Shown here: one piece after another, positions 1-5,245 of the stretch | How the letters are laid out: the number at the start of each line of letters is the position of its first letter | Numbering within the stretch: position 1 is the first letter of the stretch | DNA from: an uncultured Gammaproteobacteria bacterium | GTDB lineage: Bacteria; Pseudomonadota; Gammaproteobacteria; GCA-001735895 | Direction of reading: 5' to 3' | NCBI GenBank assembly: GCA_945787265.1 | Contig: CALZHS010000158.1 | Coordinates: 1 to 5,245 of the forward strand | Length of the DNA stretch: 5,245 nucleotides | The notes under the pieces: generated by a model | Database searches by the model: none | What the model saw: only the letters and a program-made list of their open reading frames with translations | Told to the model about the DNA's origin: nothing | Translations under genes and position numbers: made by a program

Positions 1-509
1 TGCACGACGCGCTCGTAATCGCTAAAACGTTTGACCACGTTGCCGGACAGACCACCCTCGATCGGTACCTTGCCGCGGATGACGAAAAACACGACGATGA
101 TAATGAAGATAGCCGCGATCGCGACCGCGCTGTAATCCGCCAGCGTGGTCATGCGAAACAGTGCCCAGCGTTTGCCCTGGGCGTTGATCAGCACGCCGCT
201 GTCGACCTGTCCGACCTGGCTGGTTCCCTGCGGCCTTTGCTGGCTGTTGCGTATTTCGCGTAACAGTTCATTGACCAGCAGCCCCTGGTTCACCTCGTTG
301 AACTCGCCGCTGCCGTCGCGCCGGCGCACCTCGCGCCACAGTTCGCTGCCCGGGTTTACCGCGGACACTCCCTCGGGGAAATCTTCATGCTTTTGCGGGA
401 TTGCCGCGACAGATACCGTTGACAGCACCAGACAAAACGCAAGCAGCAGCGTCGATGCACATGGTAAAAATGACGAGAAGCGTGGGTTTTTTTGGTCGCT
501 GACTGCCAA
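1..509 (-). CDS. fdhC: Second formate dehydrogenase gamma subunit (cytochrome b), 3' part cut by window edge
   Basis: This is the N-terminal 169 codons (plus two bases) of a second cytochrome b gamma subunit. It should carry electrons from the FDH beta subunit to quinone at the inner membrane. The start is taken as TTG at 509: an AGGA lies 7 nt upstream, an in-frame TAA lies at 528-530, and no ATG or GTG intervenes. Residues 15-36 (LPCASTLLLAFCLVLSTVSV and following AA) form a signal-peptide core. A periplasmic stretch follows with NPGSELWREVRRRDG (52-66), then SQVGQVDSGVLIN, then a membrane helix at about 123-144. The frame leaves the window at RFSDYERVV plus CA. This aligns with RFTGSQRAAH of the neighbouring fdhC, so the next residue is probably the first haem-ligand histidine. 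Compared with the neighbour it has about 25 extra residues after the RRRDG motif. The four-histidine core is not visible, so that it is a working cytochrome b is inferred from homology. Confidence 0.88.
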   Translation of the reverse strand, partial: MAVSDQKNPRFSSFLPCASTLLLAFCLVLSTVSVAAIPQKHEDFPEGVSAVNPGSELWREVRRRDGSGEFNEVNQGLLVNELLREIRNSQQRPQGTSQVGQVDSGVLINAQGKRWALFRMTTLADYSAVAIAAIFIIIVVFFVIRGKVPIEGGLSGNVVKRFSDYERVV

Positions 510-516
510 GCTTTCG

Positions 517-520
517 TCCT
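517..520 (-). promoter_or_regulatory. Shine-Dalgarno AGGA that fixes a TTG start
   Basis: AGGA sits 7 nt upstream of the TTG at 509 on the minus strand. It decides the start of the second gamma-subunit gene, because the frame holds no ATG or GTG between the upstream in-frame TAA (528-530) and the signal-peptide core. Confidence 0.6.
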
Positions 521-545
521 GCAGGATTTAATAATCCGTCAGGAT

Positions 546-574
546 AAGATATACGGGTGTCTATGCAATACCAA
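546..574 (-). promoter_or_regulatory. Possible sigma70-type promoter for the second gamma-subunit gene
   Basis: On the minus strand, TTGGTA (569-574) and TATCTT (546-551) are separated by exactly 17 nt. Each matches its consensus hexamer at 4 of 6 bases. The predicted transcription start, near 539-540, lies about 30 nt before the TTG start codon. A short inverted repeat, CCAA-CCA-TTGG (571-581), overlaps the -35 box. Matches of this quality occur by chance, so this is only a candidate for separate expression of the second gamma subunit; read-through from the fdhABC transcript is the alternative. Confidence 0.25.
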
Positions 575-586
575 CCATTGGAATTA

Positions 587-600
587 TTGATCTAGGACAA
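587..600. promoter_or_regulatory. Possible FNR/ANR-like operator
   Basis: The plus strand reads TTGAT-CTAG-GACAA (minus strand TTGTC-CTAG-ATCAA). This matches the FNR half-site consensus TTGAT-N4-ATCAA at 8 of 10 defined positions, with one perfect half-site. Control by an FNR-type oxygen sensor would suit an anaerobic respiratory gene. However, the centre is about 54 bp upstream of the predicted start of the candidate promoter, which is not the usual -41.5 spacing. Low confidence. Confidence 0.2.
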
Positions 601-627
601 CTAGCAGCCTGCAAGATCTGCCGCTAG
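601..627 (-). other. Hairpin overlapping the fdhC stop codon
   Basis: On the minus-strand RNA, CUAGCGGC (627-620) pairs with GCUGCUAG (608-601) through 8 base pairs, one of them G-U, around an 11-nt loop. The stem includes the TAG stop of fdhC (626-624). The sequence after it (TTGTCCTAG) has no U-tract, so it is not a convincing intrinsic terminator. It could protect the 3' end of a processed fdhABC message, or it could be chance. Confidence 0.35.
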
Positions 628-1655
628 GCCGAGTCAGCCGATGATTCTCGCCGCACGGGCTGGGCTTGTTGATGTCCCTCAATCTGCTCTTCGGGCAGAG
701 CTGAATCTTTCACTTTTTCATACCACAGATCGTGGTGTTCCTTGGCCCAGTTGGCATCGCAATAGCCCGTTTTCATAACTTCGAAGGTAGCTTCCAGTGC
801 AGCGGTTCCCATGTAAATATGACCGAACGATACAACGATCAGAATGATGGCGGAAACGCTGTGCACCCAGTGATAAAACTCCATCGTGGCGCGAGTCTGT
901 CCAAAAATCGGAAAGTCGAGCACCAGGCCACTGATAATCACCGCAAGACCAACGATCGTTGCCAGCCAGAACCAGAGTTTTTCACCTGCATTGTAGCGGT
1001 CGCTACTGGCGTGCTTGCCGAACAGACCCCCACCTTTCAGCAACCACTGCAGATCAAGTCGGGGCGACGGAATATTGTCACGCACGAACAGAATGAATAG
1101 CCAGGTCAGCGCCAGCATGAAAACGGGACCGAGGTAGTCATGCAGGAATTTGGACGCCACAGCGATATTGCTGAAACCTTCGGCACCGAACAAAGGAATT
1201 AAAAACTTGCGCCCCAGTAGCAGGATCAAACCGGTTAAACCGAGCACGACGAATAAAATTGCCGTTGTCCAGTGGGCAGCCCGCTGACTGCCGGTAAAAC
1301 GCAATATCTTGAGGCCGGAACGTCCTTCCGAGAGCAGGATCCTGCCGCGAAGCATGCGGAAGATTACGATCAAGAGCAGTACGATAAATATTGCCGTACC
1401 CGCCGTAGGCACCAATTCCTCCATGCGATATTCACGCCAGGATTGACCCGAGACATTAACCAGCACGTTAGCGCCCGGTGACTTGACCTGGCTGATTCCT
1501 TCGACTTCACCATCGCGCTGCCGAACTTCGCGCCACAACTCGGCACCCGGATTATTCGGCAACAGTCCCGGCGGTGGGGGCGGGGGATTGGCGGCCTGAA
1601 CCTGGAAAACGGACGCTAACAGGCAAACCAACATTACCCATGTATGGAATTTCAC
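624..1655 (-). CDS. fdhC: Formate dehydrogenase gamma subunit, cytochrome b556-type membrane anchor
   Basis: This is the membrane subunit that takes electrons from FdhB through two b haems and reduces quinone. The 343-residue protein starts with a signal peptide (about 1-21, ending VQA), then a six-proline run (24-29) and a periplasmic stretch with NNPGAELWREVRQRDG (34-49). Five hydrophobic helices follow at about 83-101, 128-148, 172-192, 227-247 and 265-285. The last four match the FdnI core. The four haem-ligand positions of E. coli FdnI (His18, 57, 155, 169) correspond to His128 (AAHW), His172 (LHDYLG), His265 (VHSV) and His279 (GHIYMG), with the same 14-residue gap between the last two. 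The tail NWAKEHHDLWYEK also matches FdnI. The start is GTG at 1655, with GGTGAG just upstream. A GTG three codons earlier (1664) would have its AAAGG directly abutting the start, and a TAA lies two codons before that. It is longer than FdnI (about 217 aa) because of the N-terminal extension. Confidence 0.96.
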   Translation of the reverse strand: MKFHTWVMLVCLLASVFQVQAANPPPPPPGLLPNNPGAELWREVRQRDGEVEGISQVKSPGANVLVNVSGQSWREYRMEELVPTAGTAIFIVLLLIVIFRMLRGRILLSEGRSGLKILRFTGSQRAAHWTTAILFVVLGLTGLILLLGRKFLIPLFGAEGFSNIAVASKFLHDYLGPVFMLALTWLFILFVRDNIPSPRLDLQWLLKGGGLFGKHASSDRYNAGEKLWFWLATIVGLAVIISGLVLDFPIFGQTRATMEFYHWVHSVSAIILIVVSFGHIYMGTAALEATFEVMKTGYCDANWAKEHHDLWYEKVKDSALPEEQIEGHQQAQPVRRESSADSA

Positions 1656-1690
1656 GACTCTCACCCTTTATCTGTATTTTCGTTGTGCTG

Positions 1691-1703
1691 CCGGCTCCGC
1701 CGG
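1691..1703 (-). repeat. Small GC-rich inverted repeat in the fdhB-fdhC gap
   Basis: CCGGC-GGA-GCCGG is a perfect 5-bp stem with a 3-nt loop, about 35 nt before the fdhC start. It has no U-tract. With the larger hairpin beside it, it gives the fdhB-fdhC leader a two-stem structure. It is short enough to be coincidental. Confidence 0.35.
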
Positions 1704-1711
1704 AATAAATC

Positions 1712-1731
1712 TCGATACATCCCTGTATCGA
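1712..1731 (-). repeat. Perfect 8-bp stem-loop in the fdhB-fdhC gap
   Basis: TCGATACA (1731-1724) and TGTATCGA (1719-1712) on the minus strand form a perfect 8-bp stem closed by a GGGA tetraloop, 21 nt after the fdhB stop. What follows is GATTTATTCC, with no run of U, so a Rho-independent terminator is unlikely. Between two genes of one operon, such a stem commonly shields the upstream mRNA from 3' exonucleases or marks a processing point. This could set different amounts of FdhAB and FdhC. The function is inference; the repeat is directly visible. Confidence 0.55.
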
Positions 1732-1752
1732 TGTCATTTCTATACCTGCGTA

Positions 1753-2346
1753 TTAACCCTGGATATTGTTTTTATTAAAGTTAACACCCCAGTCAAAGGC
1801 GCTCGCGCCGCGATTGATGATGCGCTTGCGATAGATATCCGAGAGTACGTCTGCATCGCCGGCCAACAGGGCCTTGGTGGAACACATCTCGGCGCAGAGC
1901 GGCAATTTACCCTCTGAAAGTCGGTTGCGCCCGTACTTTTTATACTCATCTGAGCTGTGGTCCTCTTCCGGACCACCCGCGCAGAAAGTACATTTATCCA
2001 TCTTGCCGCGCGACGAGAATGCCGACGATTCGGGGAATTGTGGCGCCCCGAACGGACAGGCGTAGAAGCAGTAACCGCAGCCGATACAGATGTCCTTGTC
2101 GTGCAGCACGATACCGTCACCGGTGGTGTAGAAGCAGTCCACGGGACAAACCGCTGCACAGGGTGCATCGGAGCAGTGCATACAGGCTACCGATAGCGAG
2201 CGCTCACCCTGTTCACCGTCCTTGATCGTAACCACGCGACGTCGATTGACCCCCCAGGGAATATCGTGTTCGTTTTTACAGGCGGTTACGCAGGCATTAC
2301 ATTCGATACAACGTTCCGCATCACAGTAGAATTTCATACTAGCCAT
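1753..2346 (-). CDS. fdhB: Formate dehydrogenase beta subunit, four-cluster iron-sulfur protein
   Basis: This 197-residue electron-transfer subunit carries electrons from FdhA to the haems of FdhC. Sixteen cysteines form four [4Fe-4S] groups: C13/C16/C19/C23, C55/C58/C63/C67, C87/C90/C93/C97 (CIGCGYCFYACPFGAPQ), and C119/C122 with C151/C155. This is the arrangement of the FdnH/DmsB/PhsB family. C8 and C71 are extra. There is no signal peptide, as expected for a partner exported together with Tat-targeted FdhA. There is also no hydrophobic C-terminal helix, so it is shorter than E. coli FdnH (about 294 aa) and resembles the roughly 200-aa FdhB (FDH3-type) proteins of Shewanella and epsilonproteobacteria. 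The start is ATG at 2346: a GGGGGG Shine-Dalgarno (2355-2360) lies 8 nt upstream and overlaps the last base of the fdhA stop. A second Met at codon 4 is worse placed. The 13-nt gap to fdhA implies cotranscription and probably translational coupling. Confidence 0.97.
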   Translation of the reverse strand: MASMKFYCDAERCIECNACVTACKNEHDIPWGVNRRRVVTIKDGEQGERSLSVACMHCSDAPCAAVCPVDCFYTTGDGIVLHDKDICIGCGYCFYACPFGAPQFPESSAFSSRGKMDKCTFCAGGPEEDHSSDEYKKYGRNRLSEGKLPLCAEMCSTKALLAGDADVLSDIYRKRIINRGASAFDWGVNFNKNNIQG

Positions 2347-2354
2347 TTTTCAGT

Positions 2355-2360
2355 CCCCCC
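2355..2360 (-). promoter_or_regulatory. G-run Shine-Dalgarno of fdhB overlapping the fdhA stop
   Basis: Six consecutive G residues begin at the last base of the fdhA TAG and end 8 nt before the fdhB ATG. The placement supports the fdhB start at 2346. It also suggests that ribosomes finishing fdhA feed initiation on fdhB. Confidence 0.6.
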
Positions 2361-5245
2361 TAAGCTTTCGTAATGCGACAAAGGCTGCACTTCGATTCCT
2401 GCATCTGCGTCACCGAATCGTAGCCATAAGTAAATGCCGTGTTGGCCGCCTCACCAAGGACGTAGGGATCGGCACCCTCCGGGTACTTGTCTCTTAAATC
2501 CTCGCCCTGCATGTGCCCGGCAAAGTGGAATGGCATGAATGCGACCCCGGAGCCGACGCGACGCGTTACCATCGCCTTGACCTTGACCTTGGCGGACTCG
2601 GCGCCCTCGACCCAGACGTCGTCCCCATCCTTGATGCCGGCATTGTTGGCATCACGCGGATGGATTTCCACGAACATGTCCTGCTGCAGTTCTGCAAGCC
2701 AGGGATTGGAGCGGGATTCGTCACCGCCACCCTCGTATTCCACCAGTCGCCCGGAAGTCAGGATAATCGGGTAGTCCTTGGAAAAGTCGGTGTCCTGGAT
2801 TGACTTGTAACGCGTTGGCAGGCGCCAGAAAGACTTGCGATCCTCGTAGGTCGGATACTGTTCGACCAGGTCGCGCCGCGACGTGTAAAGCGGCTCTCGA
2901 TGGATGGGTACCGGATCCGGAAAGGTCCAGACCATCGCTCGTGCCTTGGCATTACCGAATGGCGAACATCCGTGCTTGATTGCGACGCGCTGAATGCCTC
3001 CGGACAGGTCAGTCTTCCAGTTCTTGCCTTCAGCCGCTTTCTTTTCCTCGGCGGTCAGGTCATCCCACCATCCGAGCTTCTTCAAAACATCGGCGCTGAA
3101 TTCCGGGTAACCGTCCTTGATATCGGAACCCCTGCCGTAGGACCCTTCTGCAAGCAGGTTAGTCCCGTTGCGCTCGACCCCGAAGCGCGCCCTGAAGGTC
3201 AGACCACCGTCGGCCACGTTTTTGGACGTGTCATACAGGTTTGGCGTGCCCGGATGGTTCATTTCCGGGGTTCCCCAGGAAGGCCACGGCAGGCCGTAGT
3301 AATCGCCATCGGCGGGGCCGCCCTCGGCCTTTAAGGTATCGTAATCGAAGGTGCCCCAGTTCTCCTGGTGCTTCTTCAGGCGTTCCGGGCTTTGACCGGT
3401 GTAACCGATGGTCCACATGCCGCGGTTGATTTCGCGCAGGACATCCTCGACCAGCGGTTCCTCACCGTTGACCTGGATGTTCTTGAACATCTGCTCCTCG
3501 AGACCCAGTTTCTTCGCCAGCTTGTACATGATCACGTGATCAGGCAGCGACTCGAACAGCGGATCGACGACCTTGGAACGCCACTGGAAGGAGCGGTTGG
3601 AAGCCGTCACCGAACCGTAGGTTTCCATCTGTGTCGAAGCCGGCAGCAGGTAGATACCGTCTTTTCGATCGGGCATAACTGCCGAAGCGGTCGGATAAGG
3701 GTCGATGATGACCATCATCTCGAGTGCATCCATCGCCTTTTTCTGCTCGACACCACGAGTCTGGCTGTTCGGAGCATGGCCCCAGAACAGCATCGCCTTC
3801 AGATTATCTTTCTGCGCGATGTTTTCCTTGTCCTCCAGAACACCGTCGATCCAGCGTGAAACCGGGATTCCCTTGGTGTTCATGACATGGACGTCTTTGC
3901 CCTTGCTCTGTTCGTAGCTGCCACTGTCAAACTGGCCCTTGACCCATTCGTAGTCGAGGTCCCAGACGCGCGACCAGTGCTTCCACGAACCCGCGGAAAG
4001 GCCGTAGTAGCCGGGCAAGGTGTTGGACAATACGCCGAGATCGGTAGCGCCCTGAACGTTATCGTGGCCGCGGAATATATTGGCTCCGCCACCCGAGACA
4101 CCCATGTTACCGAGCGCCAGCTGGAACGCGCAGTAGGCACGGGTATTGTTGTTACCGATAGTGTGCTGGGTTCCACCCATGCACCAGATGAAGGTGCCGG
4201 GGCGGTTATCCGCCATCGCCTTGGTAGCCGCATAGACCTGGTCTTCCGGCACGCCGGTAACGCGTTCGACTTCTTTCGGATTCCATTTCTTGACTTCCTT
4301 CATGACGTCATCCATGCCGTAGACGCGCTGGCGGATGAACTCCTTGTCTTCCCAGCCGTTTTCGAAGATATGCCACATCATGCCCCAGATAATTCCGACG
4401 TCGGTGCCGGGACGGATCTTGAGATAGTGATTGGCATGCGCCGCGGTGCGCGTGTAGCGCGGATCGATAACGATCACCGGGGCGTTATTTTCTTCCTTGG
4501 CCTTGAAAATGTGCTGCAACGCGACCGGGTGCGCCTCGGTCGGGTTGGACCCGATCAACAAGATCGACTTGGAGAAGTGGATATCGTTGTAGGAATTGGT
4601 CATCGCGCCGTAGCCCCAGGTATTTGCTACCCCGGCTACCGTGGTCGAATGACAGATGCGCGCCTGGTGGTCGACATTATTGGTGCCCCACATCCCGGCG
4701 AACTTGCGAAACAGGTAAGCCTGTTCGTTGCTGAACTTGGCAGAACCCAGCCAGAACACCGAATCGGGACCGGACTTGTCGCGAATTTCAAGCATCTTGT
4801 CGCCGATTTCATTGATTGCATCGTCCCAGGAAATCTTCTTCCATTTGCCGTCGACCAGCTTGGTTGGATACTTCAGGCGACGTTCGCCGTGTCCGTGTTC
4901 GCGGATTGCCGCACCTTTAGCGCAGTGCGCTCCCTTGTTGAAGGGATGGTCAAATGCCGGCTCCTGCCCTGTCCAGACGCCGTTTTGAACTTCCGCGATA
5001 ATGCCGCAGCCGACCGAGCAGTGCGTGCAAATGGTCTTGACTTCTTCGATCTTGCCGCCCGCCGCAACTGCCGCGTCGGCCTTTTTCATCATCACTGGTG
5101 ATACCGTGGTCGCGAGCGCTGCACCTCCGGCCATCAGGCTCGAGTTTCGCAGAAAGGCACGGCGGCTGATCGCCCCGGGTGCCGACTTGCAAGGCCTGGC
5201 GACTTTTGATTTATCGACGCTGGACGATGATTTGATTAATTTTTT
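2360..5245 (-). CDS. fdhA: Formate dehydrogenase alpha (catalytic) subunit, Tat-exported molybdopterin enzyme; 5' end outside window
   Basis: This subunit oxidises formate to CO2 at a bis-molybdopterin guanine dinucleotide centre (Mo or W), probably in the periplasm. The window holds 961 codons and the stop. Numbering here starts from the codon at 5245. The frame is open to the edge with no ATG, GTG or TTG before codon 38, and the Tat motif SRRAFLR (27-33) precedes that Met, so a start at 5134 would remove the signal. A hydrophobic stretch, LMAGGAALATTV, and an AxA-type cleavage region follow. A [4Fe-4S] site is formed by C73, C76, C80 and C108, with the conserved Lys110 (CAKG). The catalytic motif ARICHSTTVAG has Cys198 (TGT) where E. 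coli FdnG has Sec196, followed by His199. The centre contains MGGTQHTIGNNNTRAYCAFQ, and the C-terminal molybdopterin-dinucleotide-binding domain starts near YPIILTSGRLVEY. The protein ends SKCSLCRITKA, typical of the family. It is the first gene of fdhABC. Length and domain order match membrane-associated FDH alpha subunits rather than the shorter FdhF type. Confidence 0.97.
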   Translation of the reverse strand, partial: KKLIKSSSSVDKSKVARPCKSAPGAISRRAFLRNSSLMAGGAALATTVSPVMMKKADAAVAAGGKIEEVKTICTHCSVGCGIIAEVQNGVWTGQEPAFDHPFNKGAHCAKGAAIREHGHGERRLKYPTKLVDGKWKKISWDDAINEIGDKMLEIRDKSGPDSVFWLGSAKFSNEQAYLFRKFAGMWGTNNVDHQARICHSTTVAGVANTWGYGAMTNSYNDIHFSKSILLIGSNPTEAHPVALQHIFKAKEENNAPVIVIDPRYTRTAAHANHYLKIRPGTDVGIIWGMMWHIFENGWEDKEFIRQRVYGMDDVMKEVKKWNPKEVERVTGVPEDQVYAATKAMADNRPGTFIWCMGGTQHTIGNNNTRAYCAFQLALGNMGVSGGGANIFRGHDNVQGATDLGVLSNTLPGYYGLSAGSWKHWSRVWDLDYEWVKGQFDSGSYEQSKGKDVHVMNTKGIPVSRWIDGVLEDKENIAQKDNLKAMLFWGHAPNSQTRGVEQKKAMDALEMMVIIDPYPTASAVMPDRKDGIYLLPASTQMETYGSVTASNRSFQWRSKVVDPLFESLPDHVIMYKLAKKLGLEEQMFKNIQVNGEEPLVEDVLREINRGMWTIGYTGQSPERLKKHQENWGTFDYDTLKAEGGPADGDYYGLPWPSWGTPEMNHPGTPNLYDTSKNVADGGLTFRARFGVERNGTNLLAEGSYGRGSDIKDGYPEFSADVLKKLGWWDDLTAEEKKAAEGKNWKTDLSGGIQRVAIKHGCSPFGNAKARAMVWTFPDPVPIHREPLYTSRRDLVEQYPTYEDRKSFWRLPTRYKSIQDTDFSKDYPIILTSGRLVEYEGGGDESRSNPWLAELQQDMFVEIHPRDANNAGIKDGDDVWVEGAESAKVKVKAMVTRRVGSGVAFMPFHFAGHMQGEDLRDKYPEGADPYVLGEAANTAFTYGYDSVTQMQESKCSLCRITKA
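5147..5167 (-). other. Twin-arginine (Tat) export motif of FdhA
   Basis: The seven codons read SRRAFLR, matching the Tat consensus (S/T)RRxFLK, and are followed by a weakly hydrophobic Ala/Gly/Leu stretch and an ADA-AVA cleavage region. It places FdhA, and FdhB carried along with it, on the periplasmic side. At least 26 residues precede the motif, a rather long polar n-region rich in Lys and Ser. Confidence 0.9.

Noticed and set aside
145..531. Open frame of 128 codons on the plus strand at the left end.
   Set aside because: The opposite strand encodes the second gamma subunit, with signal peptide, periplasmic motif and membrane helix. The plus-strand product is low-complexity Ser/Arg-rich and unfamiliar.
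1691..1731. Intrinsic terminator between fdhB and fdhC.
   Set aside because: The stems are real, but neither is followed by a run of U on the minus-strand RNA, and the next gene belongs to the same complex.
1740..2168. Alternative minus-strand frame overlapping fdhB.
   Set aside because: The fdhB frame contains sixteen cysteines in ferredoxin spacing and a good ribosome-binding site. The alternative product is Arg/Thr/Ser-rich with no family features.
3368..3859. Plus-strand open frame of 163 codons inside fdhA.
   Set aside because: Shadow of fdhA codons; no plausible ribosome-binding site or domain and no gap in fdhA to house it.
4652..4654. Possible selenocysteine codon and SECIS element in fdhA.
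   Set aside because: The codon is TGT, not TGA, and the frame has no internal stop.
3887..5101. Open frame of 404 codons on the plus strand, antisense to fdhA.
   Set aside because: It lies wholly inside a strongly supported fdhA with all family motifs on the other strand. Its translation shows no recognisable domain, and its openness is expected from the G/C-biased third codon positions of fdhA.
1..5245. Mobile element, CRISPR array, tRNA or novel defence system.
   Set aside because: No transposase motifs, direct-repeat arrays, tRNA-like folds or unfamiliar gene cassettes were seen. All coding space is explained by formate dehydrogenase subunits.

Overview
The window carries one coherent block read entirely from the minus strand: a membrane-bound respiratory formate dehydrogenase (the family of E. 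coli Fdn/Fdo, and of the FdhABC enzymes of Shewanella and epsilonproteobacteria). Moderately high G+C, GTG and TTG starts, a Tat-exported molybdoenzyme and a multi-haem-b quinone-linked gamma subunit fit a Gram-negative proteobacterium. A gammaproteobacterium is my best guess, but the sequence does not fix the genus.

Layout in order of transcription (right to left). From the right edge to 2360 lies fdhA, the catalytic molybdopterin/[4Fe-4S] subunit. It is open at its 5' end, because the initiation codon is outside the window, but its Tat twin-arginine motif is inside. After 13 nt comes fdhB (2346-1753), an electron-transfer subunit with sixteen cysteines for four [4Fe-4S] clusters. An 88-97 nt gap with two hairpins follows, then fdhC (about 1655-624), a cytochrome b subunit with all four expected haem-ligand histidines. 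After a further 114 nt, a second fdhC-like gene starts at a TTG (509) and runs off the left edge. It shares the rare N-terminal periplasmic motif NPG(S/A)ELWREVR with the first, so it is a second gamma subunit next to a single visible fdhAB pair.

How the genes work together (family knowledge plus inference): FdhA oxidises formate to CO2 in the periplasm. Electrons pass through its [4Fe-4S] centre and the four clusters of FdhB to the b haems of FdhC, and from there to the quinone pool. FdhA has Cys, not selenocysteine, at the catalytic position, so this enzyme needs no Sec machinery. FdhB lacks the C-terminal membrane helix of E. coli FdnH. Both FdhC proteins carry a signal peptide and a periplasmic N-terminal extension absent from E. 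coli FdnI, which might help hold FdhAB at the membrane.

No tRNA, rRNA, mobile element, CRISPR array or convincing intrinsic terminator was seen. There is no stretch over 300 bases without a gene. I did not find a wholly new system. The points most worth a second look are the tandem gamma subunits, a 25-residue insertion with a possible internal repeat in the second one, and the hairpins and possible FNR-like site in the intergenic gaps.
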